From Methylobacillus glycogenes JCM 2850 (GTDB lineage: Bacteria; Pseudomonadota; Gammaproteobacteria; Burkholderiales; Methylophilaceae), in the NCBI RefSeq assembly GCF_000617925.1, contig NZ_BAMT01000006.1:1-64000 (forward strand): a stretch of 64,000 bases of DNA, in the 5' to 3' direction. The stretch's first letter is position 1, and each line of letters opens with the position of its first letter. Of this stretch, positions 20,914 through 29,857 are shown in pieces. The notes under the pieces were generated by a model. It searched no databases, was not told the origin of the DNA, and was given only the letters and a program-made list of their open reading frames with translations. The position numbers and the translations under genes were made by a program.

Positions 20914-22512
20914 ATGTTCGAGCGCCTTATTCTTTGTGCCACCCATGACAAGCTGATAGCCGGACGTTGGAGTCTCGGCCGCTTGCGCAGTTACGAAGTG
21001 TTTATCAATGATGCGTAAGGCCATGCGGCGTTTGCGCAATATTTGCTGCGGAATAGCTATATCCCCATTTATGTCATGGTGGATGCCCAGGAAGAAGATT
21101 TCCATCTGGAAACCCTGCCACATGCGAGTGGTACAGCACGCAAGGAAATGTTGCAGCGCAAGCTCAACCAGGTCTATAGAGGCGTGACCTTCCGCGCCGC
21201 ACAGTTCTTGTTGCGCGAGCGTGACAAGCGCAAGGATGACCGCTTTTTGTTTGTGGCCCTCACCAATAGCGAGTTTTTCCAGCCCTGGCTAGAGAGCATC
21301 ATTGCCCAACAGGCACCGCTGGCTGGGGTGTACAACCTACCCATGACAAGTCAGTTTCTGCTGCAGAAACTCAAACTAAGTGCGGGGGATATTCTGCTCA
21401 GCGAGCAGCTTTCTTCCGGCTTGCGCCAGAGTTATTTGCACCAGGGCAAATTGCGCGTCAGCCGTCAGGTCAAACTACCTACGGAAGACCCCGAGCAACT
21501 GCCGTTTCTGCACCTGGTGGAAACCGACAAGGCCAGATTGTATTTGCTGAGTCAGCGCCTGATTGCGCGCGATACTGCACTCAAGGTGGTGGTGCTGACT
21601 TCATCATCGGCGGCAGAGCGTATCTCGCGTGATATCCAACAGGAGCAAGGCCTGGAGTGCCAGGCCATCAACCTTGCCACGGTGGCACGCCAGATCGGGC
21701 TGCCGCCAGCGCATGTGCAGCAACTGCCAGAGTTGATGCATATGCATTTGATGGCACGCGGTTACCGTCCGGCCAACTTGGCACCGGTGAGCATGATCAA
21801 GACGCACAGGCTGGAGTTTGTGCGCAAAAGCCTGGTGGCTGCAGCCCTTGTCATTGCCTCCTTGGGCTTGTTGTTCTCACTGCTGTATCTGGGGCAAGCC
21901 ATAGACGACGCGCAAGAAATACAGCAACTTGTGGCCGATACGCGTGTGCAAGAGCAGCGCTATCAGGAAGCCGCCAACAATTTCCCGCAAACCCCAATGC
22001 CAGGCCTGGCCCTGGAAACCGCGGCCAAGGTGCGCGAGAGCATACATGCGCAAGAGCACACGCCACGCCGCATGATGCAGATTTTGAGCGCTGTGTTGGA
22101 GCAGATGCCCAGCATAGAATTGCAGCGGCTGCGCTGGGTGCTGAGTACAGACCCAGAATTCAAGGACGAGGCGCAAGCCATGGGGGCAATTCAGGCATCA
22201 GGCATTAGCAACAATGCGGAATTAGAGCTGGGATTTGTGACGGGTGAAATCCGCGGCTTCAGTGGTAATTACCGTGCCGCGCTGGAAAGCGTGCATCGCC
22301 TCGCAGAAACCTTAAAAGCCAATCCTGAAGTGCAATATGTCAGCATTGTGCAGCAGCCCGTGAATGTCAGCTCCTATTCCAGCCTGCAAGGCAGCACCAC
22401 GGATGAGCGCACTGCCCAGCGCGAGAAAGCAGTGTTCAAGCTTAAATTGGTATTGAAGCCACGCCAAGAGGCTGAAGCATTGCCCTTGGCTACCTTGGAG
22501 GCTCAGCCATGA
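20914..22512 (+). CDS. MshI/PilM-like pilus assembly protein with in-frame TAA
   Basis: About 533 codons. The first part (MFERLILCATHDKLIAGRW to FINDA) ends at TAA 21016-21018, and the same frame continues at once with GHAAFAQYLLRNSYIPIYVMVDAQEEDF. The lesion is therefore a substitution-like nonsense codon (for example CAA to TAA) and not a shift. The product has an actin-like/PilM-type N-terminal half, a transmembrane segment around residues 308-330, and a periplasmic PilN-like C-terminus. Position between mshG and the PilO-like gene supports an MshI-type role in the alignment complex. If the TAA is real the gene is inactive, unless translation restarts downstream. Confidence 0.75.
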
Positions 22513-23126
22513 ATTTGACGCGTCAGGACTGGATACGCCTGGCCTTGCCACTGCTGGCATTGCTGGTGGCGATCATATTTGCCATCGGCATGGTCAGTTA
22601 CGCCCAAACCTATAGTCACGATCTGGATCAGAAGCGCCAGCAGCAAGAACAGCAACTCATGCAGGCCCGTTCACGGCTGCAATCTTCCGGGCAAGAGCGT
22701 GACAGCATCATCAAGTATCTGCCTATTTATCAGCGCCTGATTCAACAAGGCTTTATCGGGGAGGAGCGGCGTATCGAGTGGGTAGATGCGCTGCGCAATA
22801 TCCATCAACGTGAGCATCTGTTTGGCATACGCTATAGCATAGGCGCCCAAGCGCCTTACAGTCTGAGTTATATTGCCAATCCTGCGCCATTCAGCCTGTA
22901 CCGCTCGGTCATGACGCTGGAGCTGCCCATGCTGCATGAAGGCGATATTTTGTTGTTGCTGGATCAACTGCGGCAGACGCAGCCCGCTGCATTTCTACCG
23001 CGCGATTGCATCATTACGCGCAATGGCATCCTGACGGTACCCCTTAGCCTGACCCCGACCTTGAATGCTGCTTGCGAGCTGGACTGGTTGAGCCTGCGTG
23101 AATCCGAGAATGGAGTGAAGCCATGA
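22509..23126 (+). CDS. MshJ/PilO-like inner-membrane assembly protein
   Basis: 205-residue bitopic protein with a short cytoplasmic start (MNLTRQDWIRLALP), one transmembrane helix at about 12-34, a coiled-coil rich in Gln/Arg (residues 38-65) and a periplasmic ferredoxin-like domain. This is the build of PilO, GspM and MshJ alignment proteins. It overlaps both neighbours by 4 bp (ATGA), showing translational coupling in the pilus operon. It contains one cysteine in the sequence PRDCIITRNG and another near the end. Confidence 0.75.
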   Translation: MNLTRQDWIRLALPLLALLVAIIFAIGMVSYAQTYSHDLDQKRQQQEQQLMQARSRLQSSGQERDSIIKYLPIYQRLIQQGFIGEERRIEWVDALRNIHQREHLFGIRYSIGAQAPYSLSYIANPAPFSLYRSVMTLELPMLHEGDILLLLDQLRQTQPAAFLPRDCIITRNGILTVPLSLTPTLNAACELDWLSLRESENGVKP

Positions 23127-23619
23127 ACGTACGCAGTTTGATTGTCTTGCTGGCGCTGATGGCAGGGCCAGTGCAGGCCGCTGATTCCTTGGGTAAGCTC
23201 TTCACCACACCCACCGAGCGCGCCAATCTTGAGCGCCTGCGCCAGAACAGTCCTGGTCAATTGATAGAGCAAGTGTTGCCTGTCACGGATGAAGGTGCGG
23301 CGCTAGCACCGCCTGCTGTACAGTCAGAACTCAGCGTGCAAGGCTATGTGCGGCGTAGTGATGGTGCACGAGGTACGGTTTGGGTCAATCATCAACCTTG
23401 CAAGAGCGCAGTGAACATAGCCATGTACAAGTGGGCAGCTTGCCCAAGGAAAGCAGTCGCGACAGCAACCGCGTGCCTTTGACCGTGCCCAGCACCGGCA
23501 GCCAGGTTAAACTTAAAGCGGGGCAGTCTTATGATGCCAATACCGGGCAGATATCCGAGCGTAATGTGCACAGTGACCAGGCCGAGCATCAGGCGCTGGA
23601 ACAAGGCGAAATCCGCTAG
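23123..23619 (+). CDS. MshK-like small secreted assembly protein (one-base frameshift)
   Basis: Small periplasmic protein with a Sec signal peptide (MNVRSLIVLLALMAGPVQA) and a short beta-rich domain containing VQGYVRRSDGARGTVWVN, the WVN-type motif of MshK and PilP-like accessory proteins. The frame breaks at about 23395. Adding one A (catcaacc to catcaaacc) gives HQTLQERSEHSHVQVG and continues to SERNVHSDQAEHQALEQGEIR, about 165 residues. It lies between the PilO-like gene (4-bp overlap) and the large prepilin-like gene, which starts 6 bp later. Confidence 0.7.
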
Positions 23620-23625
23620 GGCATC

Positions 23626-25292
23626 ATGTCCGGCCAGGGGACCTCACACGTGCTAAGCAAGCAAGGTGGTATGGCCATGTTGATGATGATGTTTATCATC
23701 GGCTTGGCGAGTGTGACCTTTGTGCTCAGATATCTGGAAGCGGGCCGTTGGGACAATCAACGCCAAGCCACGACCTCCAGGGCGCTCACTGATGCCAAGC
23801 AGGGGCTGCTGGGCTGGGCTATCAGCCATAACGACACGCCTGGGCAAATGCCGTGGCCGGATAGGCGAGAAACCCAGAATCCCAATTATGATGGCCGCAG
23901 CGATTGCTCGGCCAGTTCATTCAATCTGGTCAATAGTGTGGGAGAGGCCAATTTCCTTGGGCAACTGCCCGCCCTGCCTTCCACCACTCCCTGCCTGGCC
24001 TATCCCGGCGTGGGTCATGTGTATAGAGATGCTGAGAACAACAAGCTTTGGTATGCGGTTTCGCGCAACTTGGTACGTAATTATTTTCAGCCCGGAAACC
24101 CCATCATCAACCCAAGCAGCATTACCAACCCCAGCTACCCATGGATGATCGTCCGTGATGGCAACGGCAATATCCTCTCAGACCGGGTGGCCGCAGTAAT
24201 CATTGCCCCTGGTGGTCCGCTACAAGGGCAGAATCGCGGAGTAGCTGTACCGCCCGCCAGCGCTTTTCTGGATCGCATCAGCATCAATGGCACGGTCTAC
24301 AACCACGCCGTATACACGGCAGAGCCTAATGAATTTATACAGACTTCTCCCAGGGCCGGTTCAATGATCGTTTGGTCTATATCACTATTGATGAACTCAT
24401 ACACGGACTGGAGCAACGCGTGGCACGCGAGGTCAAACGCGCGATGGATTTCCCCAAGCGTTATTCCGGTCTGCGCTATCTGCCCTGGATGATTCCGCTG
24501 GACGACGAGTCTGGCCCACCTGGGTATCACTTGAACGCAGGGGAGTATGACTTTGAGCGCGTGGGCTATGTGCCAGCACGTTGTGCATTGGATGAGAGCT
24601 GCAGGCGCTTCCCTACGCGCTTGAGTTGGAAATTCAATGGCGTGGTTGTGATTGCTCCGACTCAACCCTATACACCAGCCAAGGAAAGCGCACTCAAAAG
24701 CCACCTTACCAGCAATAGTGTTAGCAATCTGGAGTTCAACTGTGAGCGCGACGTGGGTGGTAATGCCTTGTATTGCATCGGGGAAGTGGCCAATGTCACT
24801 CCTAAACGCAAGCTTTACATCACACTCCCTACCAATAACGCTACCACGCTTGTGCTGCATGATTCCCAGCAAAGTAGTCTGAGTGCTGAAACCCTTGAGA
24901 CTTTAGGTACAGGGGCCATTAAGGTAGTGGATGTTTATGAAGATCATGAAGATGTGCTTGGTCAGCTTGTCCCGGCGACATCGGGCCAGCTGACCGTCAG
25001 CAACATCAATCTCTACCCCATACTACCCACCTGGTATTTCAGCAATCGCTGGTATGCTTTTGTTTTTGCTGCAGTAGCGCCCGCCTATGTTGGCGGCGGT
25101 GACGCAGTGTGCAGTGCTGAGGACTGCCTGAGCTTGCAAACCCTGCAAGGCGGGGCCAGCAGCCGTATTGCGCCATTGCCAGCATTGGTATTTACGCGTC
25201 AACCACCTGGTAATTTCTCCTTGGTGACTGGGGATGCAGCGTCGCTGAATTTCACGCGACCAGCAACTATAAATGGAGTAGTGGCATGGTAG
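23626..25292 (+). CDS. Large prepilin-like pilus protein (one-base frameshift)
   Basis: About 555 residues after repair. A short leader ends KQGG, followed by MAMLMMMFIIGLASVTFVLRYLEA, a type IV-pilin-like hydrophobic helix that lacks the usual Glu5. The next part (ALTDAKQGLLGWAISHNDTPGQMPWPD) resembles the alpha1 and early region of minor pilins; the long C-terminal region has several cysteines. The frame breaks at about 24342. Adding one G (cagact to caggact) joins NEFIQDFSQGRFNDRLVYI. Probably a minor pilin or tip protein comparable to MshP/MshQ or PilX; function not established. It overlaps the next gene by 7 bp. Confidence 0.65.
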
Positions 25293-26056
25293 GACAGACA
25301 CGCATAAGCCGGAAAAACAAAGCCCAAGCTGCGGGTATGCACGTGAGCGCAGTGCATGCAGGTTTTTCGCTGGTGGAAATGGCGGTGGTGCTGGTTATTC
25401 TAGGCTTTGTCATTTCGGCATTGATATTGCCCGTTACGGCCCAGCGTCAGGCGGCTTTTCTGCGCCAGACCGATGCCCAGCTGGAGTTGGCCAATAAAGC
25501 GCTGCTGGGCTTTGCCCAAACCCATGGCCGTCTGCCGTGCCCGGCATCGGCCAATGGCGAAGGGGAAGCGGGCAGTAGTGGTCGTGAGGAGTTTCTCAAT
25601 GGCAGCGCTGGTGCGTGCAGCAGCATGGCTGGCTTTGTGCCGGCAGCTACTTTGGGCTTAAGCCCGGTGGATGCATTTGGTTTTATGCTGGACGGCTGGG
25701 GTAGACGCATACGTTATGCGGTGGCACAAAACCCTGCGGGTAACCCGCCGTTTACCACGCCCAATGGCATGGCAACCACAGGCATGGCCAATCTGCTGCC
25801 CAATCTGCGCGTGCTGGACAGAGCCAATGGCAACCCAAGGATTGAAAATGCCGTGGCGGTGGTGTTTTCCCTGGGTGCTACGGGTAATCTTGGCAGTGGT
25901 GGGGCAGACGAATCTGCCAATCTTGACGCTGATAATGTGTTTGTCAGCCACGATATTGAAGCCAATGGCCCCAATGGCGAGTTTGACCATATGTTGGTCT
26001 GGCTTTCACCCTATGTGCTGTATAACGCCATGATACAGGCGGGGCAATTGCCTTAG
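25286..26056 (+). CDS. Type IV prepilin-like protein (minor pilin)
   Basis: 256-residue protein with a class III signal: a basic leader of about 26 residues ending HAG, then FSLVEMAVVLVILGFVISAL, with cleavage after Gly and Glu at +5. The mature part begins like other prepilins (LANKALLGFAQTHGRLPCPA) and contains a Gly/Ser-rich loop and a disulfide candidate (Cys after RLP and Cys in GACSS). It is the last gene of the pilus cluster and overlaps the previous one by 7 bp. Best described as MshO/MshD-like minor pilin; no major-pilin-sized gene lies in the window. Confidence 0.8.
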   Translation: MVGQTRISRKNKAQAAGMHVSAVHAGFSLVEMAVVLVILGFVISALILPVTAQRQAAFLRQTDAQLELANKALLGFAQTHGRLPCPASANGEGEAGSSGREEFLNGSAGACSSMAGFVPAATLGLSPVDAFGFMLDGWGRRIRYAVAQNPAGNPPFTTPNGMATTGMANLLPNLRVLDRANGNPRIENAVAVVFSLGATGNLGSGGADESANLDADNVFVSHDIEANGPNGEFDHMLVWLSPYVLYNAMIQAGQLP

Positions 26057-26085
26057 GCGCGCTTGGGATTTTTCCATCACATCAT

Positions 26086-26147
26086 GCGGGCTTGGTAAGC
26101 AGCCAGCCAGCCCTTTAAAATGCAGCTCGGGCGCAATCCAAGCCCGC
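26086..26147 (+). repeat. 10-bp inverted repeat upstream of the moeB-like gene
   Basis: GCGGGCTTGG (26086-26095) and CCAAGCCCGC (26138-26147) are perfect complements separated by 42 bp. It sits between the end of the pilus cluster and the next ATG, with no T-run. It could be a leader structure or a weak transcription block. Confidence 0.5.
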
Positions 26148-26163
26148 TAAAATCTGAACACTC

Positions 26164-26932
26164 ATGAACGACAATCAACTATTACGCTATAGCCGCCATA
26201 TTCTTTTGCCGCAGATTGGCTATGAAGGTCAGGAGCAACTGGTTAACAGCCATGCCTTGATCATAGGCGCTGGCGGCCTGGGTTCTCCCGTGGCGCTTTA
26301 TCTGGCGGCTGCAGGTGTAGGCACCTTGACCATCTGCGATTTCGACGTGGTGGATTTGACCAATCTGCAACGCCAGATTATCCACACGACTGCTGCGGTT
26401 GGTAGTAACAAGGCGCACTCAGCGGCGCAGACCATTGCCGCAATCAATCCGGAAACTCAAGTGCAGGTGATAGAGCAACGCGTGGATGCGGCCAGCTTGC
26501 AGGCGCTGGTGGCAGATGCCGATGTGGTGATTGATTGCACGGATAATTTTGCCATACGCTATGCCACTAACCAGGCATGTGTAAGCTTGCGCAAACCCTT
26601 GGTATCAGGCGCGGCGATAGGCTTTGAAGGCCAGGTCAGCGTGTTTGATATGCGCCATGATGACAGTCCCTGTTACCACTGTCTGTTTCCCAATCTGGGC
26701 GGGGATGAAGCTTTGCGCTGTGCTGATAATGGCGTGTTTGCGCCCTTGGTGGGCATGATAGGCACTACCCAGGCAGCTGAGGCAATGAAGTTATTGCTGG
26801 GCCTGGGCCGTAGCTAGAAGGGCGTCTGCTGCTGCTGGATGTGCTATCCATGGAATGGCGCAGCTTAAATTGAGCAAGGACGCCAGCTGCCCGGTTTGCA
26901 ACCATGAGGGCGGTGCTGGCGTTAAGGCTTAA
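26164..26932 (+). CDS. MoeB/ThiF/HesA family adenylyltransferase (two one-base frameshifts)
   Basis: E1-like enzyme that adenylates the C-terminus of a small sulfur-carrier protein (MoaD, ThiS or similar). The product shows the Rossmann ATP site GAGGLGSPVALYLAAAGVG, the DxxDxTNLQRQ motif (DVVDLTNLQRQI), ADVVIDCTDNFAIRY, and two zinc CxxC pairs (CYHC and CPVC). The second pair appears only after repair. One C must be added near 26816 (cgtagctag to cgtagcctag) and one A near 26868, giving the tail LLLLDVLSMEWRSLKLSKD and ending at 26932. No sulfur-carrier or molybdopterin gene is adjacent, so MoeB and ThiF cannot be told apart. Confidence 0.85.
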
Positions 26933-26985
26933 GCAAAAGAAATTTGGACGAGAGACATTTGGCCCAGAGGCCTTGCGCTGTCAGG

Positions 26986-27834
26986 CTAGATCTTCCCGCC
27001 ACCCACCAGTGATTTCACCGCACTGACCACATCGCCAGGCATCACCACAATCTTGCTGTTATTGCCCGCAGACATGCGTTGCAAAGCCTGAATGTAACGA
27101 TCACCGAGCAGGAAGGTGGCAGAGTTGTCATTGCCTTGCACTGCGGCGGCAATCAGGCGTATCGATTCTGCCGAAGCCTCGGCCGCCACTTTCTGTGCCT
27201 CTGCATCCTTACGCGCCGCTTCCAGCCGCGCTTCGGCGTTAAGAATCAGCGATTGCTTGTCACCTTCGGCCCGGGTCACTACAGCTACGCGCTCACGTTC
27301 GGCTGAGGCCTGCTGCTCCATGGCGTTCTGCATATTAACGGAAGGCTTGATATCCTGAATTTCAACCGATTTCACCGTCAAACCCCAGTCGGCTGCTTCA
27401 TCGGCAATCGCCAGTTTGAGTTCGCTCTTGATGCGCTCACGTGAAGTCAGGGCTTCGTTCAGATCCATGCCGCCTATGATAGAGCGCAGATTGGTCTGCA
27501 CCATATTGCGCATGGCCTCACGGAAATCCTCAATGCCATAGACCGAACGCTCAATATTGGTCACCTTGATAAAAGCCACGGCATTGGCCAGGATCACCGC
27601 ATTATCCTTGGTGATGACATCCTGCTCCGGTACATCAAGAATAATGTCCTTGGTGGTGACTTTGTAGGTGACCTTGCTGAACAGCGGGTTGATAACAGTC
27701 AAACCCGGCTTGAGCACGCTATTGAACTTGCCCAGACGCTCTACCACCCATTCTTCACCCTGGGGCACGATGCGTATGCCTTTCCAGGCCAAGACTAAAA
27801 CGACGGCGATAAGTACAGCGGCGAAGAAGAACAT
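26986..27834 (-). CDS. Stomatin/QmcA-family SPFH membrane protein
   Basis: SPFH-domain protein that forms oligomeric membrane microdomain scaffolds. The 282-residue product has one N-terminal membrane helix (FFFAAVLIAVVLVLAWKGI), the slipin signature IVPQGEEWVVERLGKF, the SPFH/PHB core to about residue 175, and an Ala/Glu-rich coiled-coil tail. It ends in a Gly/Lys-rich stretch. The nfeD gene lies 85 bp upstream on the same strand; the stomatin-NfeD pairing is a known conserved operon. Confidence 0.92.
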   Translation of the reverse strand: MFFFAAVLIAVVLVLAWKGIRIVPQGEEWVVERLGKFNSVLKPGLTVINPLFSKVTYKVTTKDIILDVPEQDVITKDNAVILANAVAFIKVTNIERSVYGIEDFREAMRNMVQTNLRSIIGGMDLNEALTSRERIKSELKLAIADEAADWGLTVKSVEIQDIKPSVNMQNAMEQQASAERERVAVVTRAEGDKQSLILNAEARLEAARKDAEAQKVAAEASAESIRLIAAAVQGNDNSATFLLGDRYIQALQRMSAGNNSKIVVMPGDVVSAVKSLVGGGKI

Positions 27835-27919
27835 GCAAGCTCCTTATTGAGTGTTAATTATTGTGATCAATGCGCTATGGGCAGGCGTGTGCGGTAGTGG
27901 CTGTCAGGTTGGCGGCTAT

Positions 27920-28375
27920 TCAGATTCTCTTGCTCACGCGCAAGCGATTGCCCTCTACCGCAACCACGATGGCTTCAGCGCCAATCTCTATTTCTTCATT
28001 GGCAATCGCCACCCATTGCCTGCTACCGAGCACACCCTGAGCAAACTCTATACTGCCGTTCTGGCGAGGGCTGACGCTGGCAGTGATAACGCCTATGCGG
28101 CCGATTTCATCACCACGCGATTGGCCAATATTGGAGTCATCCCTGACGCGTTGGTAAAACTGTTTCCAGACAAACAAGCTTGTCAGTGACAGCACCGCAA
28201 AAATCAGCAATTGCCAGGCGATTGCCATGTCAGGAAACACAAAAGACAGCATGCTAAGTGCAAAAGCCGCGATGCCAAACCAGAGGATGTAAAGCGTGCC
28301 CGTCAGCATTTCCAGTGCAAGTAAAGCCAGGCCCAATATGCCCCATATCCACTGCGCTTCCAGCATGGTCGTCAT
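27920..28375 (-). CDS. NfeD-family membrane protein
   Basis: Short NfeD (without the protease domain), partner of the stomatin-like protein downstream. The 151-residue product has three to four membrane helices in the first 80 residues (WGILGLALLALEMLTGTLYILWFGIAA and following) and a soluble OB-fold-like C-terminus (GRIGVITASVSPRQNGSIEFAQ). It is transcribed first of the pair. Role inferred from the family: membrane quality control or lipid-domain organisation. Confidence 0.88.
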   Translation of the reverse strand: MTTMLEAQWIWGILGLALLALEMLTGTLYILWFGIAAFALSMLSFVFPDMAIAWQLLIFAVLSLTSLFVWKQFYQRVRDDSNIGQSRGDEIGRIGVITASVSPRQNGSIEFAQGVLGSRQWVAIANEEIEIGAEAIVVAVEGNRLRVSKRI

Positions 28376-28464
28376 CTCGTTTTGAACAGGCCATCATCGT
28401 ACCAGAACTTGGATGTGGAAACTTTCTTATGACTACCCTGTCCTCCTAAAGGGGGGATGACTGG

Positions 28465-28494
28465 GGTTATTAGCTTAAATCCGCATTAATAACC
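28465..28494 (+). promoter_or_regulatory. Inverted repeat upstream of the PEP-CTERM gene
   Basis: GGTTATTA (28465-28472) and TAATAACC (28487-28494) are a perfect 8-bp inverted repeat with a 14-bp spacer, ending 22 bp before the ATG. It may be an operator or a 5'-UTR hairpin close to the ribosome-binding site (AGGAG). Confidence 0.45.
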
Positions 28495-28516
28495 GTAGGA
28501 AATTCCAGGAGTTCAT

Positions 28517-29155
28517 ATGAAAAAATCACTGCTTGCTTTATTACTATCTTGCGCCCTAGCGCCAGCCGCATATGCGGACACGATCAGCACCCTGGATCAG
28601 TGGGATGGCACCATAGATTCCAGTGTTTCACCGTTTGGTAATCCCGACACTGCGACCTATGGCCAAACCATCACAACCGGCAATGTTGCCCAGGTATTGC
28701 AATCCTTCACCTTTAACCTCACTGCCCTGGATGCAGCGTTTACCGTAGAGGTAGGGACATGGACAGGTAGCAATGTGGGTGAAGTGATTTACCGTTCCGA
28801 CCCATTTAGTTTCACGGCACAAAGTGAGTTCACAGCGATTACTGCAACGCCAGATGTCACTCTTAATGCAAACAGCCAATATGTGCTGTACTTCACCACT
28901 TCAGGCATACAGGACAACACAAGCAGCACCAATGCCTGGGGCTTTACTGCGGATACTGCCTATAGCGGTGGCACATTTGTCTATCTCAACAATGGCAATG
29001 ACAGAAGTCAGCTCACCTCGGCTGCATGGAATTCTGCCTTAGGCGGTGATCTTGCGTTTACCGCCACGCTGGCGCCTGTGCCTGAACCCAGCACTTATGG
29101 ATTGCTGCTGGCAGGCTTGGGCTTGGTTGGCGTATTTGCCCGCAGGAGAAAATAA
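28517..29155 (+). CDS. PEP-CTERM sorting domain protein
   Basis: Secreted protein of 212 residues. It has a signal peptide (MKKSLLALLLSCALAPAAYA), a beta-rich low-charge body with many Thr/Ser/Asn, and a C-terminal PEP-CTERM tag (VPEPSTYGLLLAGLGLVGVF followed by ARRRK), the signal cut by an exosortase. AGGAG lies just before the ATG. It stands alone: no exosortase, prsK or EPS gene is in the window, so the sorting enzyme must be elsewhere. The body has no domain I recognise; such proteins are often extracellular matrix or biofilm components. Confidence 0.88.
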   Translation: MKKSLLALLLSCALAPAAYADTISTLDQWDGTIDSSVSPFGNPDTATYGQTITTGNVAQVLQSFTFNLTALDAAFTVEVGTWTGSNVGEVIYRSDPFSFTAQSEFTAITATPDVTLNANSQYVLYFTTSGIQDNTSSTNAWGFTADTAYSGGTFVYLNNGNDRSQLTSAAWNSALGGDLAFTATLAPVPEPSTYGLLLAGLGLVGVFARRRK

Positions 29156-29275
29156 GCCTTTGCGCTTGGCTAGCATTGGGTGTAAATGCCATTTGGTTGG
29201 CACATTGAACAAGACATGTCATTGCACGTCTGGCGCATCGCGGATTACACTCCCGGCATCAAAGGGGAGGGTGGT

Positions 29276-29842
29276 ATGCCGATTTTCTTGTTGGTTTTGC
29301 TGGTGGTCTGCGTGATTTACTTCATTCTGGTCTACAACGGACTGGTGAGTCTCAAGCACAACGTCGAGAAGGCCTGGGCCAATATCGACGTGCTGCTCAA
29401 ACAGCGTCATGATGAGTTACCCAAGCTGGTGGATACCTGTAAGCAGTATATGCAGCATGAACAAACCACCCTGCAGCAGGTGATACAGGCTCGCGCCCGC
29501 GTGCAGTCTGCCACTGAGCAACATGATGTCAATGCGCTGGGCGCGGCAGAAGGTGATTTGCGCGCAGGTCTGGGGTCATTATTTGCGCTGGCGGAATCTT
29601 ATCCCGAGTTGAAGGCCAATGAGCAATTTCTGCACCTGCAAGCCCGTATCAGCGGCCTGGAAAATGCCATCGCCGACAGGCGCGAGTTCTATAACGAAAG
29701 CGTTAACCTGCACAATGTGCGCATCGCGCAGTTTCCTGACCTGATAGTCGCGCGTAGCCTGGGGTTTTCTCGCGAGCAGATGCTACGTTTTGCCAGCCGC
29801 GAACTCAGAGACGTGGATATCGCCAGCCGCTTCAAGCAGTAA
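29276..29842 (+). CDS. lemA: LemA family membrane protein
   Basis: 188-residue LemA protein: one N-terminal membrane helix (PIFLLVLLVVCVIYFILVY) followed by a helical-bundle domain with the family motifs NGLVSLKHNVEKAWANIDVLLKQR and ESYPELKANEQF. The ATG at 29276 has GGGGAGG 5 bp upstream; an upstream in-frame start at 29186 is unlikely. The membrane gene with GIDE-like features starts 15 bp after the stop, so the two probably act together at the inner membrane. Biochemical function unknown. Confidence 0.92.
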   Translation: MPIFLLVLLVVCVIYFILVYNGLVSLKHNVEKAWANIDVLLKQRHDELPKLVDTCKQYMQHEQTTLQQVIQARARVQSATEQHDVNALGAAEGDLRAGLGSLFALAESYPELKANEQFLHLQARISGLENAIADRREFYNESVNLHNVRIAQFPDLIVARSLGFSREQMLRFASRELRDVDIASRFKQ

Positions 29843-29857
29843 GCAAGGTAGCGCTTG

